Shown one piece after another: positions 16,101-24,173 of a stretch of 34,954 bases of DNA; position 1 is the first letter of the stretch; each line of letters starts with the position of its first letter. The notes beneath the pieces are model-generated. The model was not told where the DNA came from. It saw nothing but the letters and a program-made list of their open reading frames with translations, and ran no database searches. Source of the DNA: Leptolyngbyaceae cyanobacterium MAG.088 (GTDB lineage Bacteria; Cyanobacteriota; Cyanobacteriia; Phormidesmidales; Phormidesmidaceae); assembly GCA_019634055.1 (NCBI GenBank), contig JAHQVZ010000189.1, positions 1 through 34,954 of the forward strand, written 5' to 3'. The translations under genes were made by a program, and so were the position numbers.

Positions 16101-16856
16101 ATGGATGCTTTGACTGTCAGGACATCCGCATTAACAACGCCCCATTTGTCTAATGAGACAACACATTCGTCTGCAGTTGATCTTGAGTTTCTAAAAACGG
16201 CTACCCAAGAGCTTAACAATCCAATTACGACGATTAAAACAGCCTTGACGTTGCTCAGCTCACCCACCCTGAAATCGCAGCAGCGTGAGCGTTATTTGCA
16301 GATGATTGGTCAAGCGTGTGAGCGGCAAAGCCATCTGATTAATGATGTCTTTAAACTTTTAGAACTCCAAATTGCTCCCCAATCCATAGGTTTGGCTAAA
16401 GTACAACTTTGGAATCTGGTGCCTGGGGTGGTCAGTACGTATCAACCTTTGGCAACAGAGCACGATATTTTGTTGGCCTATACGGTGGCGAATCACTTGC
16501 CCCCTGTACTGGCGATTGACTCCCACCTCAAACAAGTACTAATTAGTTTGCTGAGCAATAGAATCCAGTGTGCAGAGTCACGGCGTAAAGCGGCATCGAG
16601 TCGTATTTGGGTGACGGCGAATCAGTGCAGCGATGACAAAGTTGCCTTGATAGTGCAAGATGACGGGCGTGGTATTGCACCTTCGGTGCTACCCCAGGTC
16701 TTTGATTCATTTAATCGCAATAACTCTGACGGATCTGGCCTGAGTCTGACACTGGTGCAGCAGCTATTAATCCAATGTGGTGCTTCTATCTCTGTTAGTA
16801 GTACCCCCGGTAAAGGGACTGCGTTTACTATCCTGCTAAAGGTGGCGGCTGATTAA
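16101..16856 (+). CDS. Histidine-kinase-like protein lacking the phosphoacceptor His
   Basis: This 251-residue protein has HisKA-like and HATPase_c-like parts but no sensor domain, membrane segment or receiver. The H-box reads 'TQELNNPITTIKTALTLL': Gln36 stands where the phosphorylated His of 'HELRTP' normally is. The ATP-binding half looks usable: 'LISLLSNRI' keeps the key Asn153 of the N-box, 'DDGRGIAP' is the G1 box and 'GSGLSLTLVQQ' the G2 box. It may therefore bind ATP without autophosphorylating, acting as a scaffold, partner kinase or phosphatase-like regulator; this is inference. The ATG is preceded by AGGGAG. No response regulator gene is nearby. Confidence 0.8.
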   Translation: MDALTVRTSALTTPHLSNETTHSSAVDLEFLKTATQELNNPITTIKTALTLLSSPTLKSQQRERYLQMIGQACERQSHLINDVFKLLELQIAPQSIGLAKVQLWNLVPGVVSTYQPLATEHDILLAYTVANHLPPVLAIDSHLKQVLISLLSNRIQCAESRRKAASSRIWVTANQCSDDKVALIVQDDGRGIAPSVLPQVFDSFNRNNSDGSGLSLTLVQQLLIQCGASISVSSTPGKGTAFTILLKVAAD

Positions 16857-16937
16857 CTCAACTGACAATCTGGGGTGGCGTTATGATAGACCCCGGATGG
16901 CAAGTATTAATCTGAAGCCACTTGCCTTTGGTTGATT

Positions 16938-17042
16938 GTGTTAGAGAGAGTTCGTATTCAAAATTTTCGCTGTCTTCGGGATGTCACTCTGGAGTTAGCG
17001 ATGAAATTCTTACAGGGTGGCGGCTCCTGGCCCCGTCATTAA
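16938..17042 (+). pseudogene. Relic of the N terminus of an AAA-family (RecF/OLD-like) ATPase
   Basis: From the GTG at 16938 the frame reads 'VLERVRIQNFRCLRDVTLEL', which is the characteristic opening strand pair of SMC/RecF/OLD-type AAA ATPases just before the Walker A motif. The next residues should lead to 'GPNGSGKS', but the reading instead becomes 'AMKFLQGGGSWPRH' and stops. No Walker A is found in any frame before xseB. A different frame just after it ('LIVLLVDSDDQPRAERDA') has protein-like character and may be the tail of the same or a neighbouring lost gene. The gene appears to have been truncated by internal deletion. Confidence 0.5.
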
Positions 17043-17143
17043 TTGTTCTGCTTGTGGACAGTGACGATCAGCCACGGGCAGAACGAGATGCGATCTTAAT
17101 TATCATTGGATGCTCAAAATTTTCAGACACAATAATGCTCAGG

Positions 17144-17371
17144 TTAGTCTGATTCGTCTGGCATCAAGGTCTCGATTAGAATTTGAGCCTGCTGCTGTTT
17201 TTCTTGTAAGAAGTTATCGCATTTTTTTAACTCGGTGACTGCTTTTTCAAACTGCTCAAAAATATCGGCTAATGGCAACTCACCGGTTTCTAAGTTAGTG
17301 ATAATGGCTTCTACCTGTTCAACAGAGGCTTCATAATTCCAGGTTTCAGCAGCTTTTTTAGCTCTGGGCAT
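17144..17371 (-). CDS. xseB: Exodeoxyribonuclease VII small subunit
   Basis: The 75-residue protein has the XseB pattern 'SVEQVEAIITNLETGELPLADIFEQFEKAVTELKKCDNFLQEKQQQAQIL', a helical hairpin that wraps the large subunit XseA. Exonuclease VII degrades single-stranded DNA in both directions in the cytoplasm. The small length is normal. The partner gene xseA lies 1.3 kb away on the same strand, separated by a WD40 gene on the opposite strand, so the two are not a simple operon here. Confidence 0.92.
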   Translation of the reverse strand: MPRAKKAAETWNYEASVEQVEAIITNLETGELPLADIFEQFEKAVTELKKCDNFLQEKQQQAQILIETLMPDESD

Positions 17372-17556
17372 AATGATTTAACTGGGCTGTCTATGGATAG
17401 TGTTGCTGACCCTATACCCTTTAGCAACTAAACATTGGCTTAGGCATAGGAATAAGTTTTTGTGGCTTAGCAGGATTTTGCTGTAGTGCAGTGGATGAAT
17501 AGTTTGCTGGATAGCAAAACTCACTGGCTGAAGCAGTTTATCTTGGTTAGTCTGTT

Positions 17557-18675
17557 ATGCCATTATCCAATTCTTGGTCTAAGTCTTTTGTAAAGCTCTG
17601 GGTATCTGCTGGGCTTAGTCTGGCGGCATTATTGCCGGTTGTGCCTGCAGTAGCTCAATCGGTGACTGTGCAATTAGCTCAGGCTTCTTCTTCGTTAACG
17701 CTTCTGGGCAATATTCAACATGGGCGCAATGTGAATGCGATCGCATTTAGTCCCAATGGTCAAATGCTGGCTAGTGCAGGGGGTGACGGTACGATTCGCG
17801 TCTGGGATGTTGACTTCGCGCTACAAGGTGACGATCAGCGTTGGATGCGTCGTTTGATTCAAATTCCTGGTGCTGACCGTTTTGTAACCTCTTTGGAATT
17901 TAGTCCGGACAATCGTTATTTAGTGACAGGTACCTACAACGGCGACGTCAGGGTTTGGGACCTCAATGCCTGTGAGCGAGACCGGCCTATATGCAATTCT
18001 CAGCTAGTGTTAGATCGAGACTATGTGGGTGTTGCTCCAAAAGTTAAATTTAGCCCCAGTGGTCGTTGGCTAGCGGCGAGTAACTACGATGGCACAGTCA
18101 CTCTGTGGGATTGGAATAGCCGTAGCATCATGACTGTCCTTGAAGCTGAAACAGGTTCTCACAGCGGGGAACGACTTGATGGTCGCTTTTCGTCGCTCAC
18201 ATTTAGTCCTGATGAGACATATTTAGCAGCAGGTAGCCATGATGATTTTATTACTCTCTGGAGTTTAGATGCTGCAGAAGAGTTTGAACGCATCGCCACC
18301 ATTGATACAGGTAATGGTGTTGATAGTGTTGCCTTTAGTCCAGATGGTCAATTCTTAGCCAGTGGTAATTTTCAAGGTGTAGAAGTACGCTCCATTAGCG
18401 CTAGAAGAGGGAAATTAACCATCGAAGAACAATCTGAGTTAGCCGTTGGTCAACGAGTGAATACCCTGACATTTTTACCGGATGGTCAATCCCTATTCAT
18501 TGGCGACAATGTTCAACAGGTAGGTCTATGGAGTATTGAGGAAGAAGCACCGCTGGTGACTATTTCTGCTAATGAGCAACATGTTCGTCCTGTCTTAAAT
18601 GTTGCTCTTTCACCTACTGGGAATTTATTGGCCAGTGCCAGTACTGATGGTGTGATTAAGTTCTGGCGTCCTTAA
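17557..18675 (+). CDS. Exported WD40-repeat (seven-bladed propeller) protein
   Basis: The 372-residue protein starts with a signal peptide (basic 'SWSKSFVKLW', a hydrophobic run 'AGLSLAALLPVVPAVA', likely cleavage near 'AVAQS'). Seven WD40 repeats follow, each with a core like 'VNAIAFSPNGQMLASAGGDGTIRVWD'; the last ends exactly at the C terminus in 'STDGVIKFWRP'. Seven repeats make one closed propeller. These proteins provide binding surfaces; no catalytic domain is attached. The location after export is periplasm or thylakoid lumen by inference. It sits on the plus strand between xseB and xseA, both on the minus strand, and converges with xseA 29 bp away. Confidence 0.9.
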   Translation: MPLSNSWSKSFVKLWVSAGLSLAALLPVVPAVAQSVTVQLAQASSSLTLLGNIQHGRNVNAIAFSPNGQMLASAGGDGTIRVWDVDFALQGDDQRWMRRLIQIPGADRFVTSLEFSPDNRYLVTGTYNGDVRVWDLNACERDRPICNSQLVLDRDYVGVAPKVKFSPSGRWLAASNYDGTVTLWDWNSRSIMTVLEAETGSHSGERLDGRFSSLTFSPDETYLAAGSHDDFITLWSLDAAEEFERIATIDTGNGVDSVAFSPDGQFLASGNFQGVEVRSISARRGKLTIEEQSELAVGQRVNTLTFLPDGQSLFIGDNVQQVGLWSIEEEAPLVTISANEQHVRPVLNVALSPTGNLLASASTDGVIKFWRP

Positions 18676-18704
18676 TCGCATTGAGAGCTAAAGCTCTGAG
18701 GTTA

Positions 18705-19928
18705 TTACTCCTCATTGATTTTCAATACTTGTGCATCCAGTTGTCCCTGACCAAGCTGCACAGAAATCTGATCGCCGGGGGCAAGCTCGCTAGTGTTTGT
18801 AACAACATTCCCTGATGACTCTCTAACCAAAGCATACCCTCGCCTTAAAACGGCAGCCGGATCTAAGGTAGAGAGTTTTTCCGTGAGTAATTGATGCTGA
18901 TGCTGGGCTGTTTTCAGGTGTTGTTGGAATGCTTGAAGCACCCGTTGAGTGCGCCATTGCTGTGCTTGTTGAGCTTGTTCTAAATAGCGATTGGGCTGCA
19001 GGCGCTGTAGACGTAGGGAAAGCTGCTGTAGCGCTTGCTTATGGTGATAAATTTGAGTGCCGGTGGCTTGGGCCAACTGCTGTAGGAGCTGTATTTGGGC
19101 ACCATACAAATCGCTGAGGGCCGGTACGATGTGTTCTGCTGCGGCAGTAGGTGTGTGGGCACAAACGTCAGCGACCAAGTCGGCTAGCGATTCATCCCGT
19201 TCGTGGCCGATGCCGGTAATCACTGGAATGGGGCATGTTGAGATCGCCCGCACCACCCGTTCATCATCAAAACACACCAGATCCTCAACGGCCCCGCCGC
19301 CCCGACCCAGCAGCAAGACATCTGCCCTGCTATCAGCACTTACCCGCTCAATTGCCTGGACGATAGATCTAGGAGCCTGTGCTCCTTGCACAATAGCCGG
19401 AGACAGCAAGACCTTTAACCCTGGATGTCTTTGATTAAGCGTTTGTTGAATATCTCCCCAAGCTGCAGCCTGGGGAGAGGTGACCACTGCTATACAGTCA
19501 GGTAAATCTGGTAGAGGACGTTTGCGTCCTTGATCAAAAAGGCCTTCACTGGCGAGACGATTGCGTAGTTGACGATAGCGTAATGCTTGCAGTCCCTCCC
19601 CAGCAGGAAGTACCTGCCATGTGGTTAGTTGATAACTACCGCGTTTTGGGTAAACCTTGAGCTGGCCCAGCACCACAACCTGTTCCCCCACCGTTGGCAT
19701 AACCGTCAGTTTTGGCACCTGACTTCGCCAGACTACGGCATTGAGTGTGGCTGAACCATCGGGTTCCTGTAACGAAAAAAAGCAGCCGCTGCCATGTTGG
19801 CGGGCGCTGGATACTTCTCCGATAATCCAAATATTACGGAGATTGTCATCTCCTTCCAGCAGCAATTGGATGTATTCGGTGACACCGGCTACACTGATTG
19901 CTTTGAAGTCTAGGGTCTCCGCTGCCAT
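18705..19928 (-). CDS. xseA: Exodeoxyribonuclease VII large subunit
   Basis: The 407-residue protein matches XseA: an N-terminal OB-fold ('IWIIGEVSS...GSGCFFSLQEPDGSATLNAVVWRS'), the central nuclease part ('VVTSPQAAAWGDIQQTLNQRHPG', 'LLLGRGGGAVEDLVCFDDERVVRAI', 'GIGHERDESLADLVAD', 'HTPTAAAEH') and a C-terminal coiled-coil stretch rich in Gln that binds several XseB copies. It degrades single-stranded DNA to oligonucleotides. A LexA-box-like site lies about 43 bp upstream of its ATG, shared with divergent recA. The xseB gene is displaced by a WD40 gene. Confidence 0.95.
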   Translation of the reverse strand: MAAETLDFKAISVAGVTEYIQLLLEGDDNLRNIWIIGEVSSARQHGSGCFFSLQEPDGSATLNAVVWRSQVPKLTVMPTVGEQVVVLGQLKVYPKRGSYQLTTWQVLPAGEGLQALRYRQLRNRLASEGLFDQGRKRPLPDLPDCIAVVTSPQAAAWGDIQQTLNQRHPGLKVLLSPAIVQGAQAPRSIVQAIERVSADSRADVLLLGRGGGAVEDLVCFDDERVVRAISTCPIPVITGIGHERDESLADLVADVCAHTPTAAAEHIVPALSDLYGAQIQLLQQLAQATGTQIYHHKQALQQLSLRLQRLQPNRYLEQAQQAQQWRTQRVLQAFQQHLKTAQHQHQLLTEKLSTLDPAAVLRRGYALVRESSGNVVTNTSELAPGDQISVQLGQGQLDAQVLKINEE

Positions 19929-19970
19929 AGATATTGTTAGACCATTTGAACAATTAAACAGTATTTTAAT

Positions 19971-19984
19971 AGTACATCTGTATG
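19971..19984 (+). promoter_or_regulatory. Putative LexA (SOS) box between xseA and recA
   Basis: AGTACATCTGTATG fits the cyanobacterial LexA consensus RGTACNNNDGTWCB at every defined position except the last C (T here). It overlaps the place where the -35 element of the candidate recA promoter would be, which is where a repressor would act. It also lies just upstream of xseA. Confidence 0.5.
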
Positions 19985-19993
19985 TTTTTGGGG

Positions 19994-19999
19994 TACAAT
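19994..19999 (+). promoter_or_regulatory. Candidate -10 element for recA
   Basis: TACAAT lies 17 bp downstream of a hexamer (AGTACA) within the LexA-like box, giving normal promoter spacing. It is 116 bp upstream of the recA ATG. A second candidate, TATAAT at 20070-20075, has no good -35 partner. Confidence 0.4.
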
Positions 20000-20115
20000 C
20001 CCAACGTTAGGCATGATGTACTTAGCGCTATGGGCTTATTTACTCAGATGTGTTCTAGCACTGTGAGCTTATAATTGCTGAACTCAGCCACATTTATCGC
20101 AAACCCTTAGGCAGC

Positions 20116-21201
20116 ATGGCAAAAACTTCCACCGAAAGCAACGAACGCAAAAAGGCGTTAGATATGGTGCTCAATCAAATTGAGCGCAACTTTGGTAAAG
20201 GTACCATCATGCGCCTCGGGGATGCTCAGCGCATGAAAGTTGAGACGATTCCTAGCGGAGCCATGACCTTAGATTTGGCTTTGGGAGGCGGGTTGCCTAA
20301 AGGACGCATCATTGAAATTTATGGTCCTGAAAGTTCAGGTAAAACGACGTTAGCGCTGCATGCGATCGCAGAAGCTCAGAAACAAGGGGGGGTGGCCGCC
20401 TTTGTCGATGCTGAACATGCTCTGGACCCGGTCTACGCTGGGGCCCTTGGTGTCAACATCGATGACTTACTGGTTTCCCAGCCTGATACAGGGGAAGCGG
20501 CTTTAGAAATTGTCGACCAGCTAGTCCGCTCCTCGGCGATTGATTTGGTGGTGATCGATTCTGTCGCAGCCCTGGTTCCCCGGGCTGAAATTGAAGGGGA
20601 AATGGGCGATTCTCATGTAGGTTTGCAGGCTCGTCTTATGAGTCAGGCCCTGCGCAAAATTACCGGTAACATTGGCAAATCTGGCTGTACGGTAATTTTT
20701 CTCAACCAGCTGCGTCTCAAGATTGGGGTCACCTATGGCAATCCAGAAACGACGACTGGAGGCAATGCCCTGAAGTTTTATGCGTCAGTGCGATTAGATA
20801 TTCGTCGTATTCAAACCCTGAAAAAAGGCAACGATCAGTTCGGTATTCGGGCCAAAGTAAAAGTGGCTAAAAACAAGATTGCCCCTCCTTTTAAAATTGC
20901 CGAGTTTGACATCATTTTTGGTGAAGGTATATCCAGCCTGGGGTGTATCGTTGATTTGGCAGAAGAAAATAACATTCTGACCCGTAAGGGAGCCTGGTAT
21001 AGCTACAAAGGCGATAACATTAGCCAGGGACGCGACAACGCTATTCGTTACTTAGTTGATAATCCAGACGTGACCACTGATGTTGAGCAACAGCTACGCC
21101 AGATCTTGCAGATTGGTAACGCTGTACCGTCTACCGAGAGCAAAGAAGAAGAGCCTATTGCTGAAACGCCTAAGAGTTCTTCGAAGAAAAGTAAATCATA
21201 A
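20116..21201 (+). CDS. recA: RecA recombinase
   Basis: RecA forms filaments on single-stranded DNA, drives homologous strand exchange and stimulates LexA self-cleavage. The 361-residue protein is complete: '[19 protein letters not shown]' is Walker A, '[10 protein letters not shown]' Walker B, '[14 protein letters not shown]' and '[37 protein letters not shown]' cover the DNA-binding loops and ATP sensor region. The C-terminal tail is acidic, then Ser/Lys-rich. No intein is present. It diverges from xseA, and the intergenic region contains a LexA-box-like site. It converges with the FHA gene 22 bp away. Confidence 0.98.
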   Translation: MAKTSTESNERKKALDMVLNQIERNFGKGTIMRLGDAQRMKVETIPSGAMTLDLALGGGLPKGRIIEIYGPESSGKTTLALHAIAEAQKQGGVAAFVDAEHALDPVYAGALGVNIDDLLVSQPDTGEAALEIVDQLVRSSAIDLVVIDSVAALVPRAEIEGEMGDSHVGLQARLMSQALRKITGNIGKSGCTVIFLNQLRLKIGVTYGNPETTTGGNALKFYASVRLDIRRIQTLKKGNDQFGIRAKVKVAKNKIAPPFKIAEFDIIFGEGISSLGCIVDLAEENNILTRKGAWYSYKGDNISQGRDNAIRYLVDNPDVTTDVEQQLRQILQIGNAVPSTESKEEEPIAETPKSSSKKSKS

Positions 21202-21223
21202 TGGGTAGCCAACGCGTTTGAGG

Positions 21224-21796
21224 CTAGTGCAAGGTTCTGCCACCCTCTGGATTGTCTGTGGACGTATCGTCTGTATCGATTGGGTTGCTTTGAGTGTTGC
21301 AGTAGAAAAAGTGAAAGAGAGAGCTGCCAATACGAATCCGATCACCATCATTTAATGCGTATACTCTTTGTAGCTTTTTGCCATTAACGTAGGTGCCGTT
21401 TGTGCTTTCGAGATCGGAGATAATAAATCCCTGCTCTGAATTGAACTGTAATGCGGCGTGGCATCTAGATAAACGACGATCAGGTACCGCAAGATCTGAT
21501 TGACGAGGATCACGACCAAGGGTCCACAGCTTATCTGTCGAATAAAAGCTTTGTGATTTGCCAGTTGCTAGATTGCTGATGATATAGACTTGCTCATCAC
21601 AAACTATGCCTTGAATATAATTGGAAAGCTGTGCTGATGCTGAAGCATCAACTGCTAGCATGTCATCTAAAAAATCACGGTCATGTTCATATAGCTTAGA
21701 GAATGCTTGAAGTAAGCCCAGCTTAGACTCTGCTTCTGCTTCGTCGCCTGCAGAGAACATCATGCGATATTCAGCTAAGTTGTTGGGGTAAGCCAT
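21224..21796 (-). CDS. FHA-domain protein
   Basis: Residues about 88-165 of 190 form a forkhead-associated domain, which binds phosphothreonine peptides. All hallmark residues are present: 'LGRDP' (Gly94, Arg95), 'LSRCHA' (Ser110, His113) and 'LESTNGTYVNGK' (Asn133 and Asn138). The first 85 residues are acidic, helical and not recognised. The C-terminal tail is rich in Asp and Thr. It probably serves as an adaptor in Ser/Thr kinase signalling; no such kinase is in this window. An 18-bp palindrome (CTGGAAATCCATTTCCAG) lies about 65 bp upstream of the ATG. Confidence 0.88.
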   Translation of the reverse strand: MAYPNNLAEYRMMFSAGDEAEAESKLGLLQAFSKLYEHDRDFLDDMLAVDASASAQLSNYIQGIVCDEQVYIISNLATGKSQSFYSTDKLWTLGRDPRQSDLAVPDRRLSRCHAALQFNSEQGFIISDLESTNGTYVNGKKLQRVYALNDGDRIRIGSSLFHFFYCNTQSNPIDTDDTSTDNPEGGRTLH

Positions 21797-21860
21797 AGAA
21801 AGTTCAAATAGAACGTTTGAGGTGCGCTCGGTTGATTTAGTGGCGATGTGGATGCAAGAA

Positions 21861-21878
21861 CTGGAAATCCATTTCCAG
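21861..21878. repeat. 18-bp perfect palindrome upstream of the FHA gene
   Basis: CTGGAAATCCATTTCCAG is symmetric except for the central CC. At about 65-82 bp before the FHA ATG it could be a dimeric repressor site; no regulator is identified. Confidence 0.35.
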
Positions 21879-22080
21879 TATTCTTTAGCATTTATGTAAT
21901 GTGGGGCACACTATAGGATTTCTATCAAACTTTGAACTTGGCAGGAATTATTGTGAAACGATGATTAAGTTTCCGGATAATTAACGTCTGACATTGAGAG
22001 TGTATTTTCTCTTATCAGATGGTTTGAAAGATAAAAACTAGCCAAATTTTCCCATAATTTTTTTTATTTTTGCGAGTGCT

Positions 22081-22989
22081 TTAATCAGTTTTTGAAGGGC
22101 TAGCTAAAAACTGCATGAGTTCTCGATTAACACTATTGGGAGCCTCTTGCTGAATCCAATGGCCACAGTCAGGAATAGAACGTTTGATATATATTTCACC
22201 CGAGATTCCTTGAGGGCTAGTGTCTTTAACTTTTACTAGATTGTCATCTTCACCCCACATGACAAGGGTGGGTGATTTTAAAGGCGACATAGGTAAACGT
22301 GATGGGCTGAACCATCCATTCATCCAATCATTGAGACTAAAGCAATGACCAACATGCTGTAAGACAGCAGGTATAACACCCGGCTTTTGCAGTGCAGCCT
22401 GATATAAGTCAGTATTAGCTTGAGTAAAGGCACTTTTTCTAACAGCTTGTTGCTGAAAAAGATAAGTCAGTAATGAGGGTAAATTATCTTTTATCAACCA
22501 CTGGGGTAAACCTGGGGTTTGCAAGGCTAAGAGGTGCCAGTTACGCTGTAGCTGTTCCCAGCTATTAGAAAGACTATGGCTGAGTACGGTTTGCCAACGC
22601 TGAGATGCGCTCAGTATGGCTAACTTATCGACACTATTAGGAAAACGACTTGCCAGGTTCCATGCAATAGTGCCACCCCAATCATGGCCTACAACATGGG
22701 CTTTTTTATAGCCCAAGGTATGAATTAAGGCATGAATATCAGTACTTAACGTATCCAGGTCATAACCGTTACGAGGTTTATCAGAATCGTTATACCCTCG
22801 TAAGTCGGGGACGACTACCTTGAAGCTGCGAGATAGGTGTGGTAACTGATGACGCCAAGAATACCAAAACTCAAATAGCCCATGGAGCAAGATTAAGAGC
22901 TTGCCATGACCTTGAGTTACATAATGAAGCCTCACCGAATTCGCTTTAACGTATTTATGTTCCCAACTCAACGATGCGGCTCCAATCAA
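22081..22989 (-). CDS. Alpha/beta hydrolase, epoxide hydrolase / dehalogenase type
   Basis: The 302-residue protein has the alpha/beta hydrolase core with 'LLHGLFEFWYSWRHQLPHL' (the oxyanion-hole motif, where epoxide hydrolases usually have 'HGFPE.W..W'). The nucleophile is Asp103 in 'VVGHDWGGTIAW', an acid lies near 'MWGEDDNLV', and the catalytic His is 277 in 'DCGHWIQQEAP'. An Asp nucleophile separates this group from Ser esterases and fits soluble epoxide hydrolases or haloalkane dehalogenases. A cap region rich in Trp and Leu lies between. No signal peptide is present. The substrate is unknown. Confidence 0.85.
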   Translation of the reverse strand: MIGAASLSWEHKYVKANSVRLHYVTQGHGKLLILLHGLFEFWYSWRHQLPHLSRSFKVVVPDLRGYNDSDKPRNGYDLDTLSTDIHALIHTLGYKKAHVVGHDWGGTIAWNLASRFPNSVDKLAILSASQRWQTVLSHSLSNSWEQLQRNWHLLALQTPGLPQWLIKDNLPSLLTYLFQQQAVRKSAFTQANTDLYQAALQKPGVIPAVLQHVGHCFSLNDWMNGWFSPSRLPMSPLKSPTLVMWGEDDNLVKVKDTSPQGISGEIYIKRSIPDCGHWIQQEAPNSVNRELMQFLASPSKTD

Positions 22990-23078
22990 ATGACAAATGT
23001 GACAGTCTGCTAATTAAATACCTGCCACCCTCAACTATTGTGCACCACAGTTCCAAAAACTGACCTATTTACCAATAA

Positions 23079-23420
23079 CTATTTAGAACGATAGGCAACC
23101 TGATATTCAACAGGTTGAATGCGGTACTTGACTAAATTAGCTAACTCTTGAAGCTGATTAATTGCTTCAGCACCTTCCAGTTTCATTAGCTCACGATCAT
23201 CACGCATTTCTGTCCATGTGATCCCATAGTCTGAAACTAGGAAACGGATTAAATGGTCATTGCCTAAGCTGACCATAAACGAAGCACTATTAAGCTGATC
23301 ACCGCATGTGTAACAGGACGCTAGATATCCTTGATTTTCAAGAACAATTGCTAGTGCTTTTAGGTTTAGGACCAAATCTTTTACGAATTGGCGGTGCTGC
23401 TCTGCAAGTCGAACAAACAT
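23079..23420 (-). CDS. DUF1815 family protein
   Basis: The product is 113 residues from the preferred start. The sequence, with 'YLASCYTCGDQLNSASFMVSLG' and 'FLVSDYGITWTEMRDDRELMKLEG', matches my memory of DUF1815, a small cyanobacterial family of unknown function. It has a Cys-x2-Cys pair but no other metal-site pattern. The ORF track begins at a GTG at 23438, but a clear AAGGAG element lies 7 nt before the ATG at 23420, which also gives the usual family N terminus 'MFVRLAEQHRQFV'. No signal peptide or membrane segment is visible. It is probably cytoplasmic. Confidence 0.78.
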   Translation of the reverse strand: MFVRLAEQHRQFVKDLVLNLKALAIVLENQGYLASCYTCGDQLNSASFMVSLGNDHLIRFLVSDYGITWTEMRDDRELMKLEGAEAINQLQELANLVKYRIQPVEYQVAYRSK

Positions 23421-23906
23421 TGACGTTCTCCTTCCCACCGGTCACATTGTAATGTTGAATTTTAAATTTCGCTTAATTTTTTTTATAAACTGATTAGCTG
23501 TTCCTAACCTTCACTCTGAAGAGGGGTAATTCAGGGTAAAAATGTTTTGTCTTACATACATCTTCTTCTAAAAAGCGAAATCAGGTTGAAGATGCTTTGA
23601 GTAAACTATCTATGTCACATTTTTGGAATGTGTTAAGGCTTACTAATTCCCCCTCAAGTTACCCAACTCCACCACGAGGATGCTGCATGTATTAGAAACA
23701 CTCTTGATAACCAGAGAAAGTATAAGTAAAGCTATAGGTAATGATGTACATGTCGCCAAGTGCCAGGTATTATCTGCTTGGTTAGTAAATCATGACATTA
23801 GCCATACCATAGCTACCTTAAGCCTATCTGTCCATGAAAGAGGTCTTCTTTGTAACGGTTTTGCTAAAAATGTAAATCGATTAAAAAATTTAGTTGCTTG
23901 GGAAAT
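23421..23906. other. Intergenic region without a convincing gene
   Basis: This 486-bp AT-rich stretch contains the 5' part of a plus-strand ORF (23680-24102) whose 3' half is the antisense of the DUF2839 gene; I do not support it. A weak 6-bp hairpin (CACATT/AATGTG) lies at 23616-23632. No tRNA or known RNA was recognised. The DUF1815 promoter must lie at its left edge. Confidence 0.4.
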
Positions 23907-24122
23907 TTATTCAGCTAATGTCCACCACCCTAAAGCTGGGCCAATAAATCGTACGGTTAGCCACAGAATAATCATGAGGACAATGCCAGCCCAAGCGCCA
24001 CGAGTGCTCCAGGTCACAAAGTCTTGGGATTGCTTTTTTGTGATGGGCAGCCAAGGAACAATGCGTTCGGGCTGTCCGTACTCCTGTCCCAGTTTTGCCT
24101 GACGTCGCTTTGCCTCGCCCAT
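23907..24122 (-). CDS. DUF2839 family small membrane protein
   Basis: The 71-residue protein begins 'MGEAKRRQAKLGQEYG', then 'PWLPITKKQSQDF', and ends with one hydrophobic helix ('GAWAGIVLMIILWLTVRFIGPALGWW'). This arrangement matches DUF2839, a cyanobacterial family of single-span membrane proteins with no known function. The basic N terminus suggests it remains on the cytoplasmic side. The helicase-like gene ends upstream (minus strand start at 25739) with 51 bp between its start of translation stop and this ATG, so the two may be co-transcribed. Confidence 0.82.
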   Translation of the reverse strand: MGEAKRRQAKLGQEYGQPERIVPWLPITKKQSQDFVTWSTRGAWAGIVLMIILWLTVRFIGPALGWWTLAE

Positions 24123-24173
24123 GTTGTCCTTTGAAACGTTCTAACGTAGTGCTCTGATGCTGATCGAAATTGA

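Noticed and set aside
16922-17152. 76-residue plus-strand ORF
   Set aside because: It reads through the AAA ATPase relic in another frame and overlaps xseB; only the fragment 'LIVLLVDSDDQPRAERDA' looks protein-like and is treated as part of the relic.
23680-24102. 140-residue plus-strand ORF
   Set aside because: Its second half is the exact antisense of the DUF2839 gene, and the first half has no recognisable protein pattern despite a GAGG just before the ATG.
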